From: an uncultured Micrococcus sp.
GTDB lineage: Bacteria > Actinomycetota > Actinomycetes > Actinomycetales > Micrococcaceae
DNA length: 6,398 nucleotides
Assembly (NCBI GenBank): GCA_946222435.1
Contig: CAMIOJ010000124.1
Location: 1 to 6,398, forward strand
Direction of reading: 5' to 3'
In this document: positions 1 through 6,271 of the stretch, piece after piece
Layout: each line of letters opens with the position of its first letter
Numbering within the stretch: the first letter of the stretch is position 1
Program-made: the position numbers and the translations under genes
Notes under the pieces: generated by a model
Database searches by the model: none
What the model was told of the DNA's origin: nothing
Seen by the model: the letters and a program-made list of their open reading frames with translations, nothing else

Positions 1-26
1 CTCCAACATACCCACGGAGTCTGGAC

Positions 27-1418
27 TCAGGCTGGATCCACCACGCCGTCGAACAGCCGCTCCACGGACTCCGGGGAGGTCTCGAAGGGGTCCTTCATGG
101 AGATGACGTGCATCGGGAAGTCGTTGAGCTTCATCGTGGTCCAGTCCACGGCGTAGGCGAGCTCCCGTTCCCGGGCCCGGCGGACGAACTCGGAGCGCAC
201 CGCCGCACGGGTGGTCTGCGGCGGATCGGTCAGCGCACGCTCGGCCGCAGCCGGATCGATCACGCGCTCCACGCGGCCGCGCTCGAGCAGCACCTGGAAG
301 AGGCCGCGGCCGCGGGCCAGGTCGTGGAAGGCGAGGTCGAGCTGTGCCAGGCGGGGCGAGCCCCAGTCGAGGCCGTGACGCGCGCGGTAGTCCTCGAGCA
401 GGCGGCGCTTGATCGCCCAGTCGATGCGCGTGTCGATGCGGGAGGTGTCCTGGGAGCGGACGGCCTCGAGGACCTCCTCCCAGAGGTCAAGGACCTGTTC
501 CACCCGGTCGTGGTGGGCGCCGTGGGCCTCCACGAACGCATGGGCGCGCTCCAGATAGTGCTCCTGGAGCTCGAGCGCGGAGGCGGTGCCGGTGCGCAGC
601 CGCAGCTGCGCCGTGCCGGTGAGGTCGTGGCTGGCCTCGCGGATCGAGTCCGTGGGATGGGGCATCTCCTTGTCCCCGAGGGACCAGCCGGCCTCGATCA
701 TGCGCAGCATCAGGTCGGTGGCGCCGAATCGCAGCAGGTGGGTGTGCTCGGAGAGGTTCGAGTCGCCCACGATCACGTGCAGGCGCCGGTACTGCGAGGC
801 ATCGGCGTGCGGCTCGTCGCGGGTGTTGATGATCGGCCGGGAGCGGGTGGTGGAGGAGGAGACGGCCTCCTGCACGAAGTCGGCGCGCTGGGAGAAGGCG
901 AAGTGCGCCCGGCCCTCACCCTCGGGCCAGACGCCGGCGGGGACCACCCGGCCGGCGCCGACGAGGATCTGCCGGGAGACCAGGAACGGCACGAGGGCGT
1001 CGGTGAGCCGTCGGTACTCACTGCGGCGGCGCAGCAGGTAGTTCTCGTGGGAGCCGTAGGAGCTGCCGGCCGAGTCCGCGTTGTTGCGGTACAGGTACAC
1101 GGACCCCTCGATGCCGTCGGCACGCATGCGCTCCTCGGCCTGGGCCACCAGGTCCCGCATGATCTCGTCCCCGGCGGCGTCCGAGACGAGCAGCTCGTCC
1201 AGCGTCGAGCACTCAGCGGTCGCGTACTCGGGGTGGGAGCCCACGTCCAGGTAGAGCCGGGAGCCGTTCTCCACGAAGACGTTGGAGGACCGTCCCCACT
1301 CCACCACGGGGCGGAACAGGTAGCGGGCCACCTCCTCCGGGCTCAGCCGACGTCCCTCGGGGTGCCAGTGCTGCACCCCGTACTCGGTCTCCAGCCCGAA
1401 GATCCGGCGGTCGCTCAC
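27..1418 (-). CDS. pafA: PafA, Pup-protein ligase
   Basis: PafA uses ATP to phosphorylate the C-terminal glutamate of deamidated Pup and joins it by an isopeptide bond to substrate lysines in the cytoplasm. The protein has 463 residues, close to the roughly 450 of the mycobacterial enzyme, and belongs to the glutamine-synthetase-like carboxylate-amine ligase fold. Visible family motifs are FGLETEYG at 7-14 (metal-binding Glu10 and Glu12), RLYLDVGSHPEYATAE at 54-69 with the presumed catalytic base Asp58, NNADSAGSSYGSHENYL at 112-128, NTRDEPHA at 198-205 and RRLHVIVGDSN at 211-221. Only 46 residues separate Glu12 from Asp58, so the Dop-specific loop is absent and this paralogue is the ligase. 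The start is GTG, sharing four bases (GTGA) with the pup stop. Only a weak Shine-Dalgarno-like AAGGGCGG precedes it, so translation is probably coupled to pup. The stop is TGA. Identification is firm; activity is inferred from the intact motifs. Confidence 0.97.
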   Translation of the reverse strand: MSDRRIFGLETEYGVQHWHPEGRRLSPEEVARYLFRPVVEWGRSSNVFVENGSRLYLDVGSHPEYATAECSTLDELLVSDAAGDEIMRDLVAQAEERMRADGIEGSVYLYRNNADSAGSSYGSHENYLLRRRSEYRRLTDALVPFLVSRQILVGAGRVVPAGVWPEGEGRAHFAFSQRADFVQEAVSSSTTRSRPIINTRDEPHADASQYRRLHVIVGDSNLSEHTHLLRFGATDLMLRMIEAGWSLGDKEMPHPTDSIREASHDLTGTAQLRLRTGTASALELQEHYLERAHAFVEAHGAHHDRVEQVLDLWEEVLEAVRSQDTSRIDTRIDWAIKRRLLEDYRARHGLDWGSPRLAQLDLAFHDLARGRGLFQVLLERGRVERVIDPAAAERALTDPPQTTRAAVRSEFVRRARERELAYAVDWTTMKLNDFPMHVISMKDPFETSPESVERLFDGVVDPA

Positions 1419-1612
1419 TGGCCGCCCTTCTGCACGAAGCCCTTCACGAACTCCTCGGCGTTGGACTCCAGGACGGTGTCGATCTCGTCCAGCAGGCCGT
1501 CGAGGTCCGCGCTCGGTGCGGTGGAGGACTGCGGGGCCTGCTGCTGCAGGCCGGCGTCCTCGCCGCCGTCGCCGCCGCCCTGCTTCTGGTGGTGGATGCG
1601 CTCCTGGGCCAT
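1415..1612 (-). CDS. pup: Pup, prokaryotic ubiquitin-like protein
   Basis: This is the small protein tag attached to lysines by PafA. It has 65 residues (64 in Mycobacterium tuberculosis). The C-terminal half, LLDEIDTVLESNAEEF followed by VKGFVQKGGQ, is the family signature. The chain ends in Gly-Gly-Gln, so Dop must convert the final Gln to Glu before ligation. The N-terminal part is Gly-rich and disordered-looking (GGGDGGED near 12-19). Residues 21-35 are rich in Gln, Pro, Ser and Ala, where the mycobacterial protein has a charged, helix-forming stretch that helps bind the Mpa coiled coil. Lysines at 10, 57 and 62 could themselves be modified. The ATG start is preceded by AGGAGG with a 5-base spacer. 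A 48-base gap separates it from dop, and its stop overlaps the pafA start. No proteasome subunit gene follows, unlike in mycobacteria. Confidence 0.97.
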   Translation of the reverse strand: MAQERIHHQKQGGGDGGEDAGLQQQAPQSSTAPSADLDGLLDEIDTVLESNAEEFVKGFVQKGGQ

Positions 1613-1614
1613 GG

Positions 1615-1637
1615 GGTCCTCCTCGGTCGTGGGGATG
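1615..1637 (-). repeat. Leader repeat, copy before pup (contains RBS)
   Basis: Read on the plus strand, this stretch is GGTCCTCCTCG, then GTCG, then TGGGGATG. The same 19 bases without the GTCG insertion occur before mpa at 5162-5180. On the coding strand it gives CATCCCCA followed by the AGGAGG ribosome binding site just before the pup ATG. The ribosome binding site part is expected to match; the additional CATCCCCA octamer upstream is not. It may be a shared translational control element or chance similarity. Confidence 0.5.
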
Positions 1638-1649
1638 GGATCTGCTGTG

Positions 1650-1678
1650 AGCCTACGCGCTCAGAACGCGCCCGTCAG
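1650..1678 (-). promoter_or_regulatory. Candidate internal promoter for pup-pafA
   Basis: On the minus strand, CTGACG (1678-1673) and TAGGCT (1655-1650) are separated by 17 bases. This resembles the actinobacterial housekeeping promoter pattern TTGACa-17-TAnnnT, matching four of six bases at -35 and the key T, A and final T at -10. The -35 box lies in the last codons of dop and the -10 box in the dop-pup gap. Transcription would begin near 1643, giving a leader of about 30 bases before the pup ATG. It would let pup and pafA be made beyond the level set by read-through from upstream. This is prediction from sequence only. Confidence 0.45.
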
Positions 1679-3379
1679 GGCGGTGAGCTCCCGCATCAGC
1701 TCGGCCGGCTCGGGGGTGCGTCCGTCCGGGCCCCACCAGCCCGGCAGGTCGTCCGCGCGGCCGCGCAGCGGCTCGACCAGCGGGATGCGGTGCAGCCGGT
1801 CGCCCTCCTGCGGACGCAGCAGCACGTTGTCCCAGGCGGCGCCCACCACCTGGCGGGCATGCCGGCAGACCAGGGACCCGCGCAGCCAGGCCCGCGTGGT
1901 CGTCGGTGGATTCCCGACGGCGGCACGCACCTCGTCCTCGTCCGCCAGCACCCGCAGATGGCCGGCCGCCGCCAGCCGCCGGTGCAGCGAGCGGGCCGGT
2001 GCCAGGTCCGTGTACTGCAGGTCGAGCATGCCGAGCCGGGGGTCGGACCAGTCCCCGCCGGAGCGGGCGCGCATGCCCTCGAGCAGGCGCAGCTTGGCGG
2101 CCCAGTCGGCGCGGTCGGCCAGGGACAGCGGATCGGCCGCGGCGTCGTCCAGGTCCTGCCGCCAGGCGGCGAGCACGTCGGCGGTGTCCGCGTCGTCCAC
2201 CCCGTGGGCGGCGCAGTGGGCCTCGGCGGCCTCCAGATACATACGGAGGATGTCGAGCCCGGTGAGGCGGGCGCGGAGGCGGGTGCCGTCGTCGTGCACC
2301 ACGGCGGCGGGGACCGCCGCCTGCAGGGACGGGTCCCGGCTGATCGTCTGCAGGGCTGCCACCGGGTCCTCCAGCTCGAGGCGCGGGGCCGTGCCCGCCT
2401 CGGCGAGCGTGAGCACCAGCGCGGTCATGCCCATCCGCAGCCAGGTGGCGTGCTGGGACAGGGTGGCGTCGCCGATGATCACGTGGAGGCGGCGGTAGGC
2501 GTCGTGGACGGCGTGCGGCTCGTCCCGGGTGTTGACGATCGGCCGGTGGATGGTGGTCTCCAAGCCGACCTGCTCCTCGACGTAGTCCGCGCGCTGGGAC
2601 AGCTGGAAGCCGGGCTCGGCCCCGTTCGTGCCGATGCCCACCCGTCCGGCGCCCACGAGCACTTGGCGGGCCGTGAAGAACGGCAGCAGGACGGCCACGA
2701 GCTCGTCGAAGTCCAGGGCGCGGGCCACCAGGTAGTTCTCGTGCGCGCCGTAGGAGGCGCCCTTCCCGTCCACGTTGTTCTTGTAGAGGCGGACCTCGGG
2801 GCTGCCCTCTCCGGACGCGATGTGGTCGGCGGCGTCCTGCGCGATCAGGTCTCCGGCGGCGTCCCAGACCATCGCGTCCCGGGGGGTCGTGGTCTCCGGC
2901 GAGGAGTACTCGGGGTGGGCGTGGTCCACGTACCAGCGGGCGCCGTTGGCCAGCACGGTGTTAACCAGCAGGTGGACCGGTTCGCCGTCGTCGCCGGTGA
3001 TCGCCTCGTCCGTCAGCTGCGAGGGGTGGGCGGCCGAGCGCGGCATGCGCCACCCGCGGGCGTCCACCAGCGGGGACTCGGCGGAGTAGTCCCACTCGGT
3101 CCCCGCCACCGGCGTGCCGCTGCGTGTGGCCCTGTCCGCGTAGGCGTTGACCAGTTCGAGCGAGAGCACCGTGTGATGGGCCTGCGGGTTCGCCGGCGCA
3201 TGGATCCCGAACTCGGTCTCGGTGCCCATGACCCGGTGCACGCCCCAGCCGGCGGCGTCGCGGCCGTTCGGCGGCTCCTCGGCGCCGGAGGGCATGGTCT
3301 CCGGGAACAGCGGGCGCTGACCGGTGAACGCCGGGAACTGGGCCTTCGGCGCCGGCGTGGTGGGCTGGACGGGACTCAT
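1661..3379 (-). CDS. dop: Dop, Pup deamidase / depupylase
   Basis: Dop deamidates the C-terminal Gln of Pup to Glu and hydrolyses the Pup-lysine isopeptide bond, recycling tag and substrate. From the chosen start it has 572 residues, against about 500 in mycobacteria. Family motifs are GTETEFG at 52-58 (metal-binding Glu54 and Glu56), WDYSAESPLVDARG starting at 96, WYVDHAHPEYSSPE from 149 with the presumed nucleophile Asp152, YKNNVDGKGASYGAHENYL at 199-217, NTRDEPHA at 283-290 and RRLHVIIGD at 296-304. The gap Glu56-Asp152 is 96 residues against 46 in the neighbouring PafA. The extra 50 residues contain the Dop loop and separate depupylase from ligase. The ATG at 3379 overlaps the mpa stop as ATGA and has GGGAGG seven bases upstream, so it is preferred over the in-frame ATGs at 3295 and 3229. 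This leaves an unusual N-terminal extension of about 50 residues, rich in Pro, Ala and Gly. Confidence 0.96.
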   Translation of the reverse strand: MSPVQPTTPAPKAQFPAFTGQRPLFPETMPSGAEEPPNGRDAAGWGVHRVMGTETEFGIHAPANPQAHHTVLSLELVNAYADRATRSGTPVAGTEWDYSAESPLVDARGWRMPRSAAHPSQLTDEAITGDDGEPVHLLVNTVLANGARWYVDHAHPEYSSPETTTPRDAMVWDAAGDLIAQDAADHIASGEGSPEVRLYKNNVDGKGASYGAHENYLVARALDFDELVAVLLPFFTARQVLVGAGRVGIGTNGAEPGFQLSQRADYVEEQVGLETTIHRPIVNTRDEPHAVHDAYRRLHVIIGDATLSQHATWLRMGMTALVLTLAEAGTAPRLELEDPVAALQTISRDPSLQAAVPAAVVHDDGTRLRARLTGLDILRMYLEAAEAHCAAHGVDDADTADVLAAWRQDLDDAAADPLSLADRADWAAKLRLLEGMRARSGGDWSDPRLGMLDLQYTDLAPARSLHRRLAAAGHLRVLADEDEVRAAVGNPPTTTRAWLRGSLVCRHARQVVGAAWDNVLLRPQEGDRLHRIPLVEPLRGRADDLPGWWGPDGRTPEPAELMRELTALTGAF

Positions 3380-5160
3380 CGGCGCGCCTCCCGGGCGAAG
3401 CCGCCGGAGGAGGACCCCCGCAGCATGGTGAGGCCGGCCAGGTGGGGGCCGCGCCAGCCGGAGGTGCGTGCCCACTCGGCCGGGGAGACGGTGGCCAGCA
3501 GGTCTGTCTGGTCCGCCAGCACCCCGTCCACCGCCTCGAGCAGGTGCACGGTGCGCACGCCGCGGGCCGCGCGGTCCTCGTCGGCGGCCAGCAGGTCCCG
3601 GACCGCGTGGCGCTTGGCCCGGTCCACCACGTCCGCCACCACGGCGCCGGAGACGAGGTCCGCCAGGTGGAGGACGGTGGTGCCGCCGGCGGCGTCCGTC
3701 AGCTCGGCCAGGGCGGTGCGCGGGCTGCGCTCGTAGAGGGCGTCCACGGTGCGCTCGATCAGGTCCGTGCGCGCCTGCTCGGCGGAGCCGGCGTCCTCGA
3801 TCTCCTCGTCGTGCAGCGGGACGTTGGCGGTGAGGTGCTTGCCCATGATCTCCGCGGCGCCGGCGCGGTCCGGCCGGTCGATGCGGACCTTCACGTCCAG
3901 GCGGCCCGGACGCAGGACGGCCGGGTCGATCATGTCCTCACGGTTGGACGCGCCGATGACGATCACGTTGCCCAGCGACTCCACGCCGTCGATCTCGGCC
4001 AGCAGCTGCGGGACGATCGTGGTCTCCACGTCCGAGGACACCCCGGAGCCGCGGGTGCGGAACAGGGACTCCATCTCGTCGAAGAACACCACCACCGGGG
4101 CGCCGGCGGCCGCCTTCTCCCGCGCCCGCTCGAAGATGATGCGGATGTGGCGTTCGGTCTCCCCCACGTACTTGTTCAGCAGCTCCGGCCCCTTGATGTT
4201 GAGGAACACCGCCGGGTGCCGGGCGGTGGACCGGGCGGAGAGGGAGGAGGCCACGGCCTTGGCGAGCATGGTCTTGCCCGTGCCCGGCGGACCGTAGAGC
4301 ATGATGCCCTTCGGGGCGCGCAGCCCGTGCTCGGCGTAGAGCTCCGGGTGCAGAAACGGCACCTCCACGGCCTCGCGGATCCGCTCGATCTGCGAGCCGA
4401 GGCCGCCGATGTCCGCGAAGGACACGTCCGGCGTCTGCTCCAGCAGGACGTCCTCCACCTCGGAGAGCACCACAGTGTCCAGCGCCCACTCCTGGCGGGG
4501 GTCCACGGTGACGGCGTCCCCGTGGCGCAGGTCGGCCTCGGCCAGGGCCGGGCTGCGCCGGACGACGCGCTCCTCGTCCGCCGTGCCGGCCACCACGAGG
4601 TCCCCGGAGTCCAGGACCTCCTTGACGCGGAGGATCTGCCCGGCCCGCGGGACGTCTGCGATCCCGACGATCGACTGGGTCTCGTCCAGCAGCACCTCGG
4701 AGCCCGGCACCAGCCTCGCGGCGTCCAGCAGCGGGGAGACGGCCACGCGCATGCGGCGGCCGTTCTGCACCACGTCCGCTCCCCCGCGCACCACGGCGGC
4801 GGACTCGACGCCCTCGCGCGGCTCACGCGGCAGATGCACCTGCTCCAGCAGCGCGTACAGGAAGGGTGGCTGCGTGGTGGCCTCGAGCGCCTGCTTGAGC
4901 GTGGTGATCTCCGTGCGGGTGTCCTCGAGCAGGTCCACCATGCGTCGGTTGTTGCGGGCCGCGGTCTGCAGCTGAGCCTCCGCGGCGCGGCGACGCTCCG
5001 ACTGCGTCGAGGCGTGGCGCTGCGCGGACTCCAGCTGCAGGCGGAGTCGCTCCGCGGTGCCCTGGGCGTCGGAGAGCATGCGGCCGAGCTCGGCGGCGCG
5101 CTCCTCGGCGGTGCCGTCGGCTCGGCCGGCGGTGCCGGTGGTGGGGTCGTTCTCGCTCAT
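3376..5160 (-). CDS. mpa: Mpa/ARC, proteasome-type AAA+ ATPase lacking the 20S-docking tail
   Basis: This is a hexameric ring ATPase that binds Pup through its N-terminal coiled coil and threads tagged proteins through its pore. It has 594 residues (609 in Mycobacterium tuberculosis). In order: a coiled coil at about 17-97 with many Glu, Arg, Ala and Gln; tandem OB-type domains at about 98-240; the AAA module at about 245-445; and a C-terminal helical part. Walker A is GPPGTGKT at 290-297, the pore loop KYVG at 330-333, Walker B VVVFFDE at 356-362, sensor-1 Asn406, and arginine fingers Arg417 and Arg420 in RPGRLD. All catalytic residues are present. The protein ends GSSSGGFAREARR, with no C-terminal Gln-Tyr-Leu or other penultimate Tyr, the residues that insert into the 20S core in mycobacteria. 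AGGAGG lies four bases before the ATG. It starts 40 bases after trmI and overlaps dop by four bases. In organisms without a proteasome the gene is called arc. Confidence 0.96.
   Translation of the reverse strand: MSENDPTTGTAGRADGTAEERAAELGRMLSDAQGTAERLRLQLESAQRHASTQSERRRAAEAQLQTAARNNRRMVDLLEDTRTEITTLKQALEATTQPPFLYALLEQVHLPREPREGVESAAVVRGGADVVQNGRRMRVAVSPLLDAARLVPGSEVLLDETQSIVGIADVPRAGQILRVKEVLDSGDLVVAGTADEERVVRRSPALAEADLRHGDAVTVDPRQEWALDTVVLSEVEDVLLEQTPDVSFADIGGLGSQIERIREAVEVPFLHPELYAEHGLRAPKGIMLYGPPGTGKTMLAKAVASSLSARSTARHPAVFLNIKGPELLNKYVGETERHIRIIFERAREKAAAGAPVVVFFDEMESLFRTRGSGVSSDVETTIVPQLLAEIDGVESLGNVIVIGASNREDMIDPAVLRPGRLDVKVRIDRPDRAGAAEIMGKHLTANVPLHDEEIEDAGSAEQARTDLIERTVDALYERSPRTALAELTDAAGGTTVLHLADLVSGAVVADVVDRAKRHAVRDLLAADEDRAARGVRTVHLLEAVDGVLADQTDLLATVSPAEWARTSGWRGPHLAGLTMLRGSSSGGFAREARR
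3387..3392 (-). promoter_or_regulatory. Ribosome binding site deciding the dop start
   Basis: The coding strand reads GGGAGG followed by seven bases and the ATG at 3379. The in-frame ATG at 3229, directly before GTETEFG where shorter Dop proteins begin, has no purine-rich site. The one at 3295 has only a close GGAG. The site lies inside the last codons of mpa, which fits translational coupling. Confidence 0.75.
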
Positions 5161-5161
5161 C

Positions 5162-5180
5162 GGTCCTCCTCGTGGGGATG
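5162..5180 (-). repeat. Leader repeat, copy before mpa (contains RBS)
   Basis: The plus strand reads GGTCCTCCTCGTGGGGATG. The same sequence with a 4-base GTCG insertion lies before pup at 1615-1637. In both places the element sits immediately before the ATG and contains the AGGAGG ribosome binding site plus an upstream CATCCCCA. The leaders of dop and trmI do not contain it. Confidence 0.5.
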
Positions 5181-5200
5181 AGGTGGTGCAGGTGGGGCCG

Positions 5201-6271
5201 TCAGCCTCGGGCCGGGTTGCCGTGGGCGTCCACGCCCTGCTCGGCCTCCGCGGCGCGGCGGGCGGTGAGACGGGCCTCCTTGAGGTTCTTGCGGGCCTTC
5301 TTGTCCGTGACCACGCGCTCGCCGAGGGCCTGCGGGGTCCAGCGCGCCTCGTCTGCCGGGCGCCAGGCCTCGACGTCCTCGTCCTTGAACTCGGAGACCT
5401 TGAGACGGCGCTTCATCTTCAGCGCCTCCTCCCCGGAGGCCAGGCGGCGGGCGGTGAGCAGGAAGCCGGTGTGGGCCACCATCCGGTGGTCCGGGCGGAC
5501 GGCCAGGCCGTCCAGGTGCCAGCCGCGGACGAGCGTCTCGTTGGCCTCGATCTGGGTGAAACGCCCGGACTCGCGGATGGCCTCGGCCACGCGGGAGAGC
5601 TGGGTGGCGGTGGCCACGTAGTTGAGCCAGACGCCGCCGGGGGCCAGCACGGTGGCCACGGCGTCCACGCACTCCCAGGGGGCGAGCATGTCCAGGACCA
5701 CGCGATCCACGGAGTGCGGCTGGTGGATCTCGAGCATCCGCTCCTGCGCGTCGCCGACGTGGATGGACCAGGCCGGGTGCTCGGCGCCGAAGAAGGACTC
5801 GACGTTGGCGCGGGCGATCTCCGCGAAGTCCTCGCGACGCTCGTAGGAGTGCAGCTCGCCGCCGTCGCCGATCGCGCGGAGCAGCGACATGGACAGCGCG
5901 CCGGAGCCGACGCCGGCCTCCACCACGACGGCACCGGGGAAGATGTCCGCCTGCTGCACGATCTGCCCGGCGTCCTTGGGGTAGACCACGGTGGCGCCGC
6001 GCGGCATGGACAGCACGAAGTCGTTCAGCAGCGGACGGAGCACCTGGTAGTCGTGCCCGGAGCTGTTCTGGACCACCACGCCCTCGGGGCCGCCGATCAG
6101 GTCGTCGTGTCGCAGCACGCCCTGGTAGCTGTGGAACTGGCCGCCCGGGATGAGGGTGATGGTGTTCAGCCGGCCCTTGGCGTCCTTGATCTGGACACGC
6201 TGGCCGGCCCGCAGCGGGCCGCGGCGGGCGCTCACGCCGGTGGGTGCGGGCGTGGGGGTCTGCTCGGTCAC
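5201..6271 (-). CDS. trmI: TrmI, tRNA (adenine-N1)-methyltransferase
   Basis: TrmI is an S-adenosylmethionine-dependent enzyme that makes m1A58 in the T-loop of tRNA, usually as a tetramer. The chosen protein has 356 residues. Residues 20-95 form the N-terminal beta domain (GQFHSYQGVLRHDDLIG at 44-60). YPKDAGQIV at 97-105 precedes the Rossmann fold, where motif I VVEAGVGSGALS begins at 116. The acidic residue after strand 2 is Glu144 in SYERRED, and motif IV is LDMLAPWE at 193-200 with the probable catalytic Asp194. Residues after about 280 form a Lys/Arg/Ala/Glu-rich extension; the mycobacterial protein is about 280 residues. The GTG start is chosen because AAGGAG lies nine bases upstream and because it overlaps the stop of the preceding gene (GTGA). 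The frame continues upstream to an ATG at 6379, but that stretch looks like an Arg/Pro-rich shadow of the upstream gene. trmI beside mpa is a common actinobacterial arrangement. Confidence 0.94.
   Translation of the reverse strand: MTEQTPTPAPTGVSARRGPLRAGQRVQIKDAKGRLNTITLIPGGQFHSYQGVLRHDDLIGGPEGVVVQNSSGHDYQVLRPLLNDFVLSMPRGATVVYPKDAGQIVQQADIFPGAVVVEAGVGSGALSMSLLRAIGDGGELHSYERREDFAEIARANVESFFGAEHPAWSIHVGDAQERMLEIHQPHSVDRVVLDMLAPWECVDAVATVLAPGGVWLNYVATATQLSRVAEAIRESGRFTQIEANETLVRGWHLDGLAVRPDHRMVAHTGFLLTARRLASGEEALKMKRRLKVSEFKDEDVEAWRPADEARWTPQALGERVVTDKKARKNLKEARLTARRAAEAEQGVDAHGNPARG

Noticed and set aside
17..28. Short inverted repeat GAGTCTGGACTC over the pafA stop as a terminator
   Set aside because: The stem is only five base pairs with a two-base loop and no T-run, too weak for an intrinsic terminator.
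108..2498. Plus-strand open frame of 796 codons opposite pafA, pup and dop
   Set aside because: It crosses three well identified minus-strand genes, has skewed His/Gly/Val/Arg content and no recognisable motif. Long antisense frames are normal in GC-rich DNA.
3380..3475. Upstream extension of dop to an ATG at 3475
   Set aside because: It runs inside mpa and encodes an Arg/Pro/His-rich stretch. The ATG at 3379 has GGGAGG and the ATGA overlap.
1589..3736. Plus-strand open frame of 715 codons opposite dop and the end of mpa
   Set aside because: It is a shadow of dop and mpa. Its composition follows the complement of their codons and it shows no domain.
3442..5181. Plus-strand open frame of 579 codons opposite mpa
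   Set aside because: It is antisense to a confidently assigned AAA+ gene, rich in Val/Gly/His/Leu, with no family signature.
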